In this document: piece after piece, positions 29,455-38,167 of the stretch
How positions within the stretch are numbered: the first letter of the stretch is position 1
How the letters are laid out: each line of letters begins with the position of its first letter
NCBI GenBank assembly: GCA_934096815.1
Contig: CAKOMY010000004.1
Span: 1-64,000, forward strand
DNA length: 64,000 nucleotides
From: an uncultured Bacilli bacterium
Lineage (GTDB): Bacteria > Bacillota_I > Bacilli_A > RF39 > UBA660
Direction of reading: 5' to 3'
Position numbers and translations under genes: made by a program
The notes under the pieces: generated by a model
Databases searched by the model: none
What the model was told of the DNA's origin: nothing
Seen by the model: only the letters and a program-made list of their open reading frames with translations

Positions 29455-30036
29455 GTGAATAATATGATTATTACATATGATTATGTTGGATTAGATGGTA
29501 AAGTATATTCTGATTCTTGTAGAGGAAATTCTGAAAGATTATTTTTGAATCTAGATGCAATTATTTCTTTTAGTGTTTACTATTTTGATGAGCAAGGAAA
29601 GTATGTTAGAGAAGCTTATTTTATTTTAAATAAAGAGAATGAGTATAGCGATAGACTTAACGAATTATATTTTAGGGAAAGTCAAAGACTAATACGTAAT
29701 TGGATTAATCAAAGAGGCCTTAATAAAAATGGATATTTTGATAGATATGATGCATTATATATTGATGGTTTTAGCACATATTCTAATGAGGAATCATTTA
29801 AAGAACTTAAAAATAAATTAGAAAAATTAGATTCACAAAAGAATGAACAAAATGCTTTATTAAACGTTCTTGGCAAAATTAGTGATTATGCAATTTTTTT
29901 AGAAACATCATCGAATACAACAGTAGGAGAATTTATGAATCATACTTATATGTGTTCTTCAAGAAATGAACTTACTGCTAAATTAATGGAAATGATGTTG
30001 TATGCAGAAAAAGAAAACAAAGGTAAAAGAAGATAA
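29455..30036 (+). CDS. Unknown protein B1
   Basis: 193 aa from GTG 29455. N-terminal half looks like a beta-rich small domain (MIITYDYVGLDGKVYSD, then IISFSVYYFDEQGKYV), the C-terminal half is helical and charged, ending KGKRR. No signal peptide or membrane segment. Almost identical to B2 over the first 105 residues, with substitutions clustered in the last 90. It is followed 22 bases later by A2 under the same promoter. Function unknown. Confidence 0.7.
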   Translation: MNNMIITYDYVGLDGKVYSDSCRGNSERLFLNLDAIISFSVYYFDEQGKYVREAYFILNKENEYSDRLNELYFRESQRLIRNWINQRGLNKNGYFDRYDALYIDGFSTYSNEESFKELKNKLEKLDSQKNEQNALLNVLGKISDYAIFLETSSNTTVGEFMNHTYMCSSRNELTAKLMEMMLYAEKENKGKRR

Positions 30037-30058
30037 AAATTCAAGGGAGTGAATGGTT

Positions 30059-30688
30059 ATGAAATTTAAAATATATTTTAATGATAATAATAGTGTTGAA
30101 ATATTAGATGAAGAACTACAAAAAATTGATATTAATGAACTTTTACAAAGATTAAGAGATAGTGATTATAATGAGGACCATGAAATTGATTGTTATACAC
30201 CGGATAATACAATTCATTTGCTCGTTAATTGTATTGATGATGTGGTAAATGATATTTTATACCAAATTTATGTTGAAACTATATATGATGATAAACATAA
30301 AGATAGTGAAAATCTAAATATGAATTTTAAAATAACTCATGTTCGTTATGATATAGGTTCTATATATAATGCGATGTCTTTTGTTAGAAATTATGATGTA
30401 TTCAGTAATGAAATGAATAATTTAATTGATGAGTGGTGCAAAAAGTCAGTTAATAATTTTAGTGAAAAAAATGAATTGAGAAATATTTTTAGTGCTATTT
30501 TAAAAATTGAAATCCAAAGAGCAATAGATTATCGAACCAATAATTTTACTAGAATAAAGGAACATCTTCATATTTGCAAAGAAATTCTTATATATCAAAA
30601 ATTAGAGATAGTTCATAAAATTGAGTCTTATTCTAAATTATTTTCAGTATTAGATAATGAAAGTAAAAGAAAAAATTTAAAGAAATAG
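30059..30688 (+). CDS. Unknown protein A2 (conserved ends, variable middle)
   Basis: 209 aa. Same conserved N terminus (MKFKIYFNDNNSVEILDEEL) and C terminus (NIFSAILKIEIQRAIDYRTN) as A1 and A3, with its own central region of about residues 42-135. The start is ATG 30059 by AAGGGAG spacing and by alignment. Second gene of the B1-A2 cassette. Function unknown. Confidence 0.7.
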   Translation: MKFKIYFNDNNSVEILDEELQKIDINELLQRLRDSDYNEDHEIDCYTPDNTIHLLVNCIDDVVNDILYQIYVETIYDDKHKDSENLNMNFKITHVRYDIGSIYNAMSFVRNYDVFSNEMNNLIDEWCKKSVNNFSEKNELRNIFSAILKIEIQRAIDYRTNNFTRIKEHLHICKEILIYQKLEIVHKIESYSKLFSVLDNESKRKNLKK

Positions 30689-30709
30689 ATATAAAATATT
30701 TTATGTATA

Positions 30710-30738
30710 AATTAGTTTGAAATATAACTAATTTTTAT
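30710..30738 (+). terminator. Cassette terminator 2
   Basis: Same AATTAGTT/AACTAATT hairpin and T run as after A1. Confidence 0.75.
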
Positions 30739-30786
30739 TTGATTTTAGGTGAGAAATACTTAATTTGAACAAAAACGAACAAAAGG

Positions 30787-30815
30787 TTGAAATTATATAA
30801 AATGTATGCTATAAT
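30787..30815 (+). promoter_or_regulatory. Cassette promoter 3
   Basis: TTGAAA, 17 bp, TATAAT with TG upstream, as in promoter 2. Preceded by the GAACAAAAACGAACAAAA segment also found before promoter 1. Confidence 0.85.
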
Positions 30816-30841
30816 ACCAGTAATTTAAGGGGGAAATTATT

Positions 30842-31423
30842 ATGAATAATATGATTATTACATATGATTATGTTGGATTAGATGGTAAAGTATATTCTGA
30901 TTCTTGTAGAGGAAATTCTGAAAGATTATTTTTGAATCTAGATGCAATTATTTCTTTTAGTGTTTACTATTTTGATGAGCAAGGAAAGTATGTTAGAGAA
31001 GCTTATTTTATTTTAAATAAAGAGAATGAGTATAGCGATAGACTTAACGAATTATATTTTAGGGAAAGTCAAAGACTAATACGTAATTGGATTAATCAAA
31101 GAGGCCTTAATAAAAATGGATATTTTGATAGATATGATGCATTATATATTGATGGTTTTAACGCATATTCCAATGAAGAATCATTTAAAGAACTTAAAAA
31201 TAAATTAGAAAAATTAGATTCACAAAAGGATGAACAAAATGCTTTATTAAGTGTTCTTGGCAAAATCAAGGATTATGCAATTTCTTTAGAAACATCATCA
31301 AATACAACAGTAGAAGAATTTATGAAACATACTCATATGTGTTCTTCAAGAAAAGAATTTACTGCTAAATTAATGGAAATGATGTTGTGTGCAGAAAAAG
31401 AAAACAAGGGTAAAAGAAGATAA
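30842..31423 (+). CDS. Unknown protein B2 (near-identical to B1)
   Basis: 193 aa, same architecture as B1. It starts with ATG where B1 has GTG. Identical to B1 to about residue 105 apart from isolated changes, then about a dozen substitutions in the helical C-terminal half (for example ISDYAIF to IKDYAIS, NHTYMCSSRNEL to KHTHMCSSRKEF). It lies 22 bases upstream of A3. Function unknown. Confidence 0.7.
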   Translation: MNNMIITYDYVGLDGKVYSDSCRGNSERLFLNLDAIISFSVYYFDEQGKYVREAYFILNKENEYSDRLNELYFRESQRLIRNWINQRGLNKNGYFDRYDALYIDGFNAYSNEESFKELKNKLEKLDSQKDEQNALLSVLGKIKDYAISLETSSNTTVEEFMKHTHMCSSRKEFTAKLMEMMLCAEKENKGKRR

Positions 31424-31445
31424 AAATTTAAGGGAGTGAATGGTT

Positions 31446-32084
31446 ATGAAATTTAAAATATATTTTAATGATAATAATAGTGTTGAAATATTAGATGAAA
31501 AATTACAAAAAATTAGTGTTAATGAACTTTTACAAAAATTAATAGATAGTGATTATAATGAGGAACATGAAATTGAATTTTATACAAAAAATAATGACAA
31601 AATTTCTTTTATAGCAGGAAATTCTTATGAAGTGTTAAACGGAACTTTATATCAAATTCGTGCTAAAGCTTTTTGCTATGATGATTTATTAGATTTTAAA
31701 TATATTGGTTGTTTAGATATATTTTTTAAAATATCCGAGGTTTATTGCTATATAAGCAATTTATACAGTCCTATGCTCTTATATCCAAGTTATAGTTTAT
31801 TCAATGAGAAAATGAATGATATAATTAATAAATGGTGGAAAAGCACAGTTAATATTAGTGTAAATGATGAATTTAGAAATATATTTAATGCTATTTTGAA
31901 AATTGAAATTCAAAGAGCAATAGAATATCGAACTAATAATTTTACTAAAATAAAGGAAAATCTTCTAGTTTATAAAAAAATTCTTTTAGATCAAAAGAAA
32001 GAGATAGATGATAAAATTGATTCTTGCTCTTCAGTATTGCTATTATTAGATGATGAAAGTAAAAAATTAAATTTAAGGAAATAA
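31446..32084 (+). CDS. Unknown protein A3 (conserved ends, variable middle)
   Basis: 212 aa. N terminus MKFKIYFNDNNSVEILDEKL and C terminus NIFNAILKIEIQRAIEYRTN match A1/A2; the middle (about 42-138) is different again. The coiled-coil-like end (KKILLDQKKEIDDKID) is kept. ATG 31446 by ribosome-site spacing. Last gene of the island before the T-box. Function unknown. Confidence 0.7.
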   Translation: MKFKIYFNDNNSVEILDEKLQKISVNELLQKLIDSDYNEEHEIEFYTKNNDKISFIAGNSYEVLNGTLYQIRAKAFCYDDLLDFKYIGCLDIFFKISEVYCYISNLYSPMLLYPSYSLFNEKMNDIINKWWKSTVNISVNDEFRNIFNAILKIEIQRAIEYRTNNFTKIKENLLVYKKILLDQKKEIDDKIDSCSSVLLLLDDESKKLNLRK

Positions 32085-32106
32085 ATATTAAATATTCTTA
32101 TATAAG

Positions 32107-32137
32107 AATTGGTTTGAAATATAACTAATTTTTATTT
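32107..32137 (+). terminator. Cassette terminator 3
   Basis: AATTGGTT/AACTAATT hairpin (one G-U pair) with the same 8-base loop and T run as the other two cassette terminators. Confidence 0.65.
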
Positions 32138-32199
32138 AGTTTAGGTGAAAAATAGTTTGACTTTATGGGCTATTTTAAGTAAAATATTAGTATAGTTGA

Positions 32200-32411
32200 T
32201 TATTAAAGAAGAAGTAATTATTAGGCAATATATTTAAAGAGAGAGTTAGTTGGTGGAAATACTTAATATGTAATAATTATGAGACATTCTTAATATAAAA
32301 TAATCCGGGTAACTACGATATAAGTTTAATAAAGGCTTTAACAAGTGAAATAAGGTGGCACAGCGGATATATTTCGCCCTTAACTATTATTTCCTTGTTT
32401 TTTATTTTAAG
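32200..32411 (+). promoter_or_regulatory. T-box leader of the hisS-asnS-aspS-gatCAB operon
   Basis: tRNA-sensing attenuator. Stem I closes by AAGAA (32206-32210) with TTCTT (32287-32291) and ATTATTA with TAATAAT. Its internal loop has the loop-E strand AAGTA opposite TATGAGACA. AGAGAG...TTGGTGG forms the distal part. The T-box AAGGTGGCACAGCG is at 32352-32365. A terminator pairs AAGTGAAATAA with TTATTTCCTT and is followed by a T run. The TGGC at 32356-32359 would pair with a tRNA ending GCCA, meaning discriminator G73, as in tRNA-Asp and tRNA-Asn but not tRNA-His. The triplet GAC at 32283-32285, followed by A, is the best specifier (Asp); CAT (His) overlaps it. Confidence 0.9.
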
Positions 32412-32425
32412 AAAGGATGATTTAA

Positions 32426-33685
32426 ATGATTACTAAACCAAAAGGAACTTATGATGTTTATGGGCTTGATGCGAAGAAGAGAGAATATGTTAATGAAATT
32501 ATTAAAGGAATATGTCAAAAATATAATTTTGTTAATGTAGAGACTCCAGTATTTGAAGATTCAAGTTTATTTCATAGAAGTGCTGGAGAAACTAGTGATT
32601 TAGTTAGTAAAGAAACTTATGATTTTAAAGATAGAGGAGATAGAAATTTAACTTTAAGACCAGAAGGAACTGCGGGAATTGTTAGATGGTTTATTGAAAA
32701 TAAGTTATATGGTAATATGACTGAACCAGTTAAAGTTTATTATAATGAGAAGATGTATCGTTATGAAAGACCACAATCAGGAAGAAATAGAGAGTTTACA
32801 CAGTTTGGTGTAGAAATGATTGGATCAGATGATATTGCTAGTGATGTTGAGGTTATTTCTTTATGCTATAATATCTTCAATTTATTAGGACTTGATGCAG
32901 TTATTAAAATAAATACTTTAGGAGATAGAGAATCAAGAGAAAAATATCATGATGCTTTAACTAATTATTTAAAACCTCATATTAAAGATTTATGTGAAGA
33001 TTGTCAAAGAAGATTTGAAACTAATCCTTTAAGAATACTTGATTGTAAGATTGATGGAGATAAAGATATAATTAAGAATGCTCCTAAGATAGCTGATTAT
33101 TTAAATGAAGAAAGTTTAAATAGATATAATAAGTTAAAAGAAGAACTTGATTTATTAGAAATAAATTATGAGGAAAACACTAATTTAGTTAGAGGACTTG
33201 ATTATTATAATCATGTAGTGTTTGAAATTAATGTAAACATTGATGGAATTGATACGCTAGCAATTGGTGGTGGCGGAAGATACAATAATTTAGTAGAAAG
33301 TTTGGATGGTCCAAGTGTTCCTGCTGTTGGTTTTGCAATTGGTTTTGATCGATTAATGATGTGTTTAGATATGGCTCATGTAAATATTCCAGTTAATAAT
33401 GATGTTGATGTATATATTATGTATGTTTCTGATACTGAAAAAGATACGGCTTTATATATTGCTCAGAACTTAAGACTAAATGGATTTACAACTGAGATGG
33501 ATTATTTAGGAAAAGGATTAAAAGGACAATTTAAAGCAGCTGATAGATTTAATGCGAAATATTTGGTTATATTAAATGATAAAGATTTAGAAGATATGAT
33601 GGTAAACGTTAAGGATAATGTTACTAAGGAAGAAGAAAAAGTTAATATTAATGATTTATCTGATTATTTAGATATGAAATTATAG
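32426..33685 (+). CDS. hisS: Histidine--tRNA ligase
   Basis: Class II synthetase, 419 aa. Motif 2 region VKVYYNEKMYRYERPQSGRNREF, His-specific loops LVRGLDYYNHVVFE and AIGGGGRYNNLV, motif 3 AVGFAIGFDRLM, then an anticodon-binding domain (VYIMYVSDTEKDTAL...). AAGGATGATTTAA precedes ATG. First gene after the T-box leader, in the same hisS-aspS association as in B. subtilis. Confidence 0.97.
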   Translation: MITKPKGTYDVYGLDAKKREYVNEIIKGICQKYNFVNVETPVFEDSSLFHRSAGETSDLVSKETYDFKDRGDRNLTLRPEGTAGIVRWFIENKLYGNMTEPVKVYYNEKMYRYERPQSGRNREFTQFGVEMIGSDDIASDVEVISLCYNIFNLLGLDAVIKINTLGDRESREKYHDALTNYLKPHIKDLCEDCQRRFETNPLRILDCKIDGDKDIIKNAPKIADYLNEESLNRYNKLKEELDLLEINYEENTNLVRGLDYYNHVVFEINVNIDGIDTLAIGGGGRYNNLVESLDGPSVPAVGFAIGFDRLMMCLDMAHVNIPVNNDVDVYIMYVSDTEKDTALYIAQNLRLNGFTTEMDYLGKGLKGQFKAADRFNAKYLVILNDKDLEDMMVNVKDNVTKEEEKVNINDLSDYLDMKL

Positions 33686-33697
33686 GAGATGTTAAAA

Positions 33698-35062
33698 ATG
33701 GATATAAAAGATTTATTTAAAGAAAGTTATATTGGAAAAAAAGTTACAATTTCAGGATGGGTTAGAAATCATAGAAAGAGTTCAAATTTTGCTTTTATAG
33801 TACTATCTGATGGAACAACTATTAATACTTTACAAGTTGTTTATGATACTAGTTTAAGTAATTATGAAGAAATTAATAAAGTACTTGTTGGATCTAGTTT
33901 AGAAGTAGCCGGAACTATTGTTGAATCTAGTGGAAATCAAGATTTTGAACTTAAAGCAGAAAGTATTAAGGTTCTTGGACTTGCTGATGAAACTTATCCA
34001 ATTCAAGCTAAAAGACATACTAGAGAGTTTTTAAGGGAAGTAGGTCATTTAAGAGCTAGAACTAATTTATTTAATGCGGTATTTAGAGTAAGAAGTGTTG
34101 CTGCTATGGCAATTCATAAATATTTTCAAGATCGTAATTATGTATATTTTCATGCTCCAATTATAACTAGTTCTGATTGTGAAGGAGCAGGAGAAATGTT
34201 CCAAGTTACAACTCTTGATTTAAATCGTATAGCATCAAGTGGTAAATATGAACCGGAAAAAGATTTTTATGGTAAAACAACGGGATTAACTGTTAGTGGC
34301 CAATTAGAGGCTGAAACATTTGCAACAGCGTTTAAGAAAACTTATACTTTTGGTCCTACTTTTAGAGCAGAAAACTCAAATACGAAAGTTCATGCTTCTG
34401 AGTTCTGGATGATTGAGCCGGAAATTTCCTTTTGTGATTTAGAAGGCGATATGGACATAATGGAAGATATGCTTAAATATGTTGTTAGTTATGTTTTAGA
34501 AAATGCGAAAGATGAAATGAAATTCTTAGATCAATTTGTAGAAAAAGGATTAATAGATAAGTTAACTAGATTAGTTAATAGTAAATTTACAAGAATTGAT
34601 CATAAAGATGTTATTACTATTTTAAAAAAAGCTGATGTTAAGTGGGAATTTGAGCCAGCCTATGGTGAAGATATTGCTAAAGAACATGAAAAATATATTA
34701 CTGAATACTTTAATGGACCAGTATTTATTAAGAATTGGCCAAAAGATATTAAGGCATTTTATATGAAACAAAATGAAGATGGAGAAACAGTTGCTGCTGT
34801 TGATTTAGAAGTACCAGGTGCTGGTGAATTGATGGGTGGATCTCAAAGAGAAGAAAGTTATGAAAAATTAGTAAAACGTATGGATGAACTAGGAATGAAT
34901 AAAGAAGAACTTGCTTGGTATTTAGATTTAAGAAAATATGGTACTTGTATACATTCTGGATTTGGTATGGGATTTGAAAGATTACTTATTTATATTACAG
35001 GTATTGATAATATTCGTGATGTTATTCCTTATCCAAGAACACCAGGAAATTGTGAATTTTAA
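33698..35062 (+). CDS. asnS: Asparagine--tRNA ligase
   Basis: Class IIb synthetase, 454 aa. N-terminal OB-fold anticodon domain (KKVTISGWVRNHRKS), then the catalytic core with TFGPTFRAENSNT (motif 2), the Asn-type ITSSDCEGAGEMF, and motif 3 GFGMGFERLLIYITG. ATG 33698 lies 9 bases after AGGAG; ATG 33689 is too close. 12 bases after hisS. With AsnS present, Asn-tRNA can be made directly, so GatCAB encoded downstream is needed mainly for Gln-tRNA unless the AspRS is non-discriminating. Confidence 0.96.
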   Translation: MDIKDLFKESYIGKKVTISGWVRNHRKSSNFAFIVLSDGTTINTLQVVYDTSLSNYEEINKVLVGSSLEVAGTIVESSGNQDFELKAESIKVLGLADETYPIQAKRHTREFLREVGHLRARTNLFNAVFRVRSVAAMAIHKYFQDRNYVYFHAPIITSSDCEGAGEMFQVTTLDLNRIASSGKYEPEKDFYGKTTGLTVSGQLEAETFATAFKKTYTFGPTFRAENSNTKVHASEFWMIEPEISFCDLEGDMDIMEDMLKYVVSYVLENAKDEMKFLDQFVEKGLIDKLTRLVNSKFTRIDHKDVITILKKADVKWEFEPAYGEDIAKEHEKYITEYFNGPVFIKNWPKDIKAFYMKQNEDGETVAAVDLEVPGAGELMGGSQREESYEKLVKRMDELGMNKEELAWYLDLRKYGTCIHSGFGMGFERLLIYITGIDNIRDVIPYPRTPGNCEF

Positions 35063-35081
35063 TTTTTAGAAAGGATTATTT

Positions 35082-36371
35082 ATGAAAAGAGTATTAATTA
35101 AAAATTTAGAAGAGAATGAATTATCTAAAATTTCAGGAATGATTAAAACTATTAGAAATACCAAGTATATGATTTTTATTAAATTAAAAGATAGAACTGG
35201 GTATATTCAAGTTTCGGTTGATAAGATTAAAGAAGAACTTGCTGAGAAATGTGCTGCTTTAACAACTGGTTCTTTTGTATCATTTACTGGTAAAATGGTT
35301 ATGAGTGAATATGTTAAAGATGGTGGTAAGGAATTTTTACCAGATGATGTAGAGATTTTATCACTAGCAGAAGCTTACCCAATTGAAGAAAATGCATTAC
35401 CTGATAAGAAGTTAGATTATAGATGGATTGATTTAAGATGTGATGCTAAAGAATATATTATTCCTATTCAAAGTGCGTTTGTTAAATATTTGAGAGATTA
35501 TTTATATAATCAAGATTTTACTGAGATTCATACTCCTAAGATTATAGGTACAGCTTCTGAATCTGGTTCATCTGTGTTTGAAGTTAAATATTTTAATGAT
35601 AAAGCTTATTTAGCTCAAAGTCCTCAATTTTATAAACAAATGGCTATTGCTTCTGGTTTAGAAAGAGTTTTTGAAGTTGCTCCGGCATTTAGAGCAGAGA
35701 ACTCTAACACTAATAGACATTGTACTGAGTTTACATCTTTTGACCTTGAATTTGCTTATATTAATTCATATGAAGACGTTATGCATTTAGAAGAAGAAAT
35801 GCTTACTTATGCACTTGGAAAATTAAAAGAAAATTTTGGAGATATAATTAAAGAAAGATTTGGACAAGAAGTTATTGTTCCTAATAAGGCTTTTCCTAAA
35901 ATTAAGTTATTTGATTTATATAAAGAATTAGAAAAAAGATATGGTTATAAAATTCCAGAACATGATATTGGAGATTTAAATGCGGAAACTGAGAAGTTAG
36001 CTTGTAAATTTGCAATGGAAGAATATGGTTCTGAATTCTTATTCATAACTGATTATAATAAGGCTAAAAGACCTTTCTATCATATGAGAGATGAAAATGA
36101 TGTTCCTCAAGGATATGACTTATTATGGAGAGGTATGGAAATAACTAGTGGTTCTCAAAGAGAACATAGATATGATCATTTAAGACATAATGCGGATGAA
36201 AAAGGTTTAACTAAAGATGTTGAATTTTACATGCAATTCTTTAAATATGGTATGCCACCTCATGGCGGATTTGCAATTGGAGTAGATAGATTAACATTAT
36301 TGTTATTAGGACTTGACCATATTAGGGATGCACAGTTTATCTTTAGAGGACCTAATAGATTATATCCATAG
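35082..36371 (+). CDS. aspS: Aspartate--tRNA ligase, archaeal-type (short)
   Basis: Class IIb synthetase, 429 aa: N-terminal OB fold (IKTIRNTKYMIFIKLKDRTG), motif 2 VAPAFRAENSNTNRH, motif 3 GGFAIGVDRLTLLLLG, ending FIFRGPNRLYP. The bacterial AspRS is about 590 aa with an inserted GAD domain; this one lacks the insertion and has the archaeal/eukaryal-type layout. Such enzymes are often non-discriminating and can also make Asp-tRNA-Asn, which GatCAB would then amidate. Discrimination here cannot be read from the sequence with certainty. Replaces the usual bacterial aspS in the hisS operon. Confidence 0.9.
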   Translation: MKRVLIKNLEENELSKISGMIKTIRNTKYMIFIKLKDRTGYIQVSVDKIKEELAEKCAALTTGSFVSFTGKMVMSEYVKDGGKEFLPDDVEILSLAEAYPIEENALPDKKLDYRWIDLRCDAKEYIIPIQSAFVKYLRDYLYNQDFTEIHTPKIIGTASESGSSVFEVKYFNDKAYLAQSPQFYKQMAIASGLERVFEVAPAFRAENSNTNRHCTEFTSFDLEFAYINSYEDVMHLEEEMLTYALGKLKENFGDIIKERFGQEVIVPNKAFPKIKLFDLYKELEKRYGYKIPEHDIGDLNAETEKLACKFAMEEYGSEFLFITDYNKAKRPFYHMRDENDVPQGYDLLWRGMEITSGSQREHRYDHLRHNADEKGLTKDVEFYMQFFKYGMPPHGGFAIGVDRLTLLLLGLDHIRDAQFIFRGPNRLYP

Positions 36372-36374
36372 GAG

Positions 36375-36398
36375 AAAGAATATTTATTCTTTTTTCTT
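36375..36398 (+). terminator. Hairpin between aspS and gatC
   Basis: AAAGAAT/ATTCTTT stem with a 4-base loop followed by TTTTC. It could partly terminate or process the transcript between the synthetase and amidotransferase genes. Confidence 0.45.
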
Positions 36399-36415
36399 TA
36401 AGTTAAGGAGGATTT

Positions 36416-36706
36416 ATGGATTTTACAAAAGAAAAAATAAGAAAACTTGCTGATTTACTGATGATTGGTTTAACTGATGAAGAAACTGATATGGTATTTG
36501 ATGAGTTTGAAATTATAGATAAAAATATTAATAAAATAAATGAGATTGAAAATATAAGCGAAGTTTTACCTATGACTCATGCTCTTGATGATTTTTATGC
36601 TGAATTAAGAGAAGATGTTTATGAAGAATCTATTCCAAGAGAAGAATTACTTGCTAACTCTGATCTAAATGATGGTGCTTCAGTAGTTTTACCAAAGGTG
36701 GTGTAA
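36416..36706 (+). CDS. gatC: Asp/Glu-tRNA amidotransferase subunit C
   Basis: 96 aa, the normal size. GatC wraps around GatA and GatB; the C-terminal proline-containing part (VLPMTHALDDFYAELREDV, then ANSDLNDGASVVLPKVV) matches the family. AAGGAGG precedes ATG, and gatA starts 3 bases after the stop. Confidence 0.93.
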   Translation: MDFTKEKIRKLADLLMIGLTDEETDMVFDEFEIIDKNINKINEIENISEVLPMTHALDDFYAELREDVYEESIPREELLANSDLNDGASVVLPKVV

Positions 36707-36709
36707 ATA

Positions 36710-38167
36710 ATGCTAAATAAAACTATTAAAGAATTACATGAGGATTTAATAAGTGGTAAAGTTACTAGTGATGAACTTGTTAAGGAATCTATTAAAATGT
36801 CTCATGAAGTAGAAAATAAATATAATGCTTTTGTAACTATTTTAGATGATGCTAAAGGAGGTAAAGTTACTGATAATTTACTTTCTGGTATTCCTTTTGG
36901 AATTAAAGATAATTATTCAACTAAGGGAATATTATCAACTGGTTCATCTAATACTTTAAAAGATTATGTTCCGTTTTTTGATGCTACGGCTGTAAGTAAT
37001 TTGTATAAAGCAGGTGCTATTCCAACTAATAAAACTGCTCTTGATGAATTTGGAATGGGTGGAACGGGAACAACTTGTCATACAGGCACAGTATTAAATC
37101 CATGGGATAGAACAAGAATGTGTGCTGGATCATCGGCTGGATCTGCTTGTGCGGTTGCGGCAGGAGTTTACCCTTATGCACTAGGATCAGATACTGGTGA
37201 TTCAATTCGTAAGCCAGCAGCTTATTGCGGAATTGTTGGATATAAACCTACTTATGGAATGATTTCTAGATATGGATTATTTCCTTTTGCTTCAAGTTTA
37301 GATACATGTGGAGTTTTAACTAGGTGTGTTGAAGATGCAACAATTGTTACAGATAATATGAAAGGTATTGATGAAAATGATATGACTTCATTTGATTCAA
37401 CAAATATGCATTTATATGACAATTTAGATAAAAATATTAAGGGTAAAAAATTATTTTATATTAAGGAATTAATTGATGAAGAAAATTATCCTAATATGAA
37501 TGATGAACTTAAAAAACATTTAGAAATATATCATGAAACAATTAAAAAATTAGAAGAAATAGGAGCAAGTGTTACAGGTGTTTCTATCGATAAAAAGATT
37601 CTTAATGCCTTACCATCAGTTTATGTCGTATTATCATGTGCTGAAGCAACAAGCAATATGTCTAATTTAACTGGATTTATTTTTGGACCTAGAGAAGATG
37701 GTAAAAATTACATTGAAATGATGAAAAATTATCGTACTAAGAACTTTTCTTCTTTAATTAAACGTAGATTTATAATTGGATCTTATGTTTTACAAAAAGA
37801 AAATCAAGAGAGATATTTTATTAATGCTCAAAGAGTTAGAAGATTAATTGTTGATATAATGAAAGATTATTTTGAAGAGTATGATGCAATGATTATGCCG
37901 GTTGGAGTAGGTGCTGCTAAACATATTGATGGATCTTTAGATATGATTGATAAAAACACTTCTGTACTTGATGAATTTTTACAAGTTGGTAATTTTGGAG
38001 GATTTCCTTCAATAACTATTCCGAATGGATTTATAGATAATTTACCTGTTGGAGTAAATATTACTGGTAACTGCTACGATGATCAAAATGTTTTAAATAT
38101 TGCTTATGCTTTAGAAAGTGTTATGCCTTATAAAAATCAAATTGCTAAGGAGGTAAATCATGAATGA
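36710..38167 (+). CDS. gatA: Asp/Glu-tRNA amidotransferase subunit A
   Basis: Amidase-signature glutaminase/amidase subunit, 485 aa. The Ser-cisSer-Lys triad is visible: K66 in PFGIKDNYS, S142 in CAGSSAGSA and S165 in GSDTGDSIRKP. The segment around the nucleophile differs slightly from the common DTGGSIRQP (G to D and Q to K). The N-terminal helix and ALDEFGMGGTG loop are otherwise typical. It overlaps gatB by 8 bases. Confidence 0.95.
   Translation: MLNKTIKELHEDLISGKVTSDELVKESIKMSHEVENKYNAFVTILDDAKGGKVTDNLLSGIPFGIKDNYSTKGILSTGSSNTLKDYVPFFDATAVSNLYKAGAIPTNKTALDEFGMGGTGTTCHTGTVLNPWDRTRMCAGSSAGSACAVAAGVYPYALGSDTGDSIRKPAAYCGIVGYKPTYGMISRYGLFPFASSLDTCGVLTRCVEDATIVTDNMKGIDENDMTSFDSTNMHLYDNLDKNIKGKKLFYIKELIDEENYPNMNDELKKHLEIYHETIKKLEEIGASVTGVSIDKKILNALPSVYVVLSCAEATSNMSNLTGFIFGPREDGKNYIEMMKNYRTKNFSSLIKRRFIIGSYVLQKENQERYFINAQRVRRLIVDIMKDYFEEYDAMIMPVGVGAAKHIDGSLDMIDKNTSVLDEFLQVGNFGGFPSITIPNGFIDNLPVGVNITGNCYDDQNVLNIAYALESVMPYKNQIAKEVNHE

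Larger units (their letters stand above)
29386..30738 (+). repeat. Tandem duplication, copy 1 (promoter-B-A-terminator)
   Basis: About 1.35 kb unit that recurs at 30774-32137. The first 300 coding bases of B are identical between the copies, as are promoter, ribosome site and terminator. The second half of B differs at scattered sites and the middle of A is wholly different. Confidence 0.8.
30774..32137 (+). repeat. Tandem duplication, copy 2 (promoter-B-A-terminator)
   Basis: Second copy of the 1.35 kb unit described at 29386. The terminator has one change (AATTGGTT). The A gene shares only its ends with the other copies. Confidence 0.8.

Noticed and set aside
28701..32084. Toxin-antitoxin interpretation of the A/B pairs
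   Set aside because: Both proteins are about 200 aa without RNase, kinase or DNA-binding motifs, and A1 has no partner. The pairing alone is not enough.
30774..32137. Insertion sequence or transposon as cause of the tandem repeat
   Set aside because: No transposase, terminal inverted repeats or target duplication seen; simple tandem duplication explains it.
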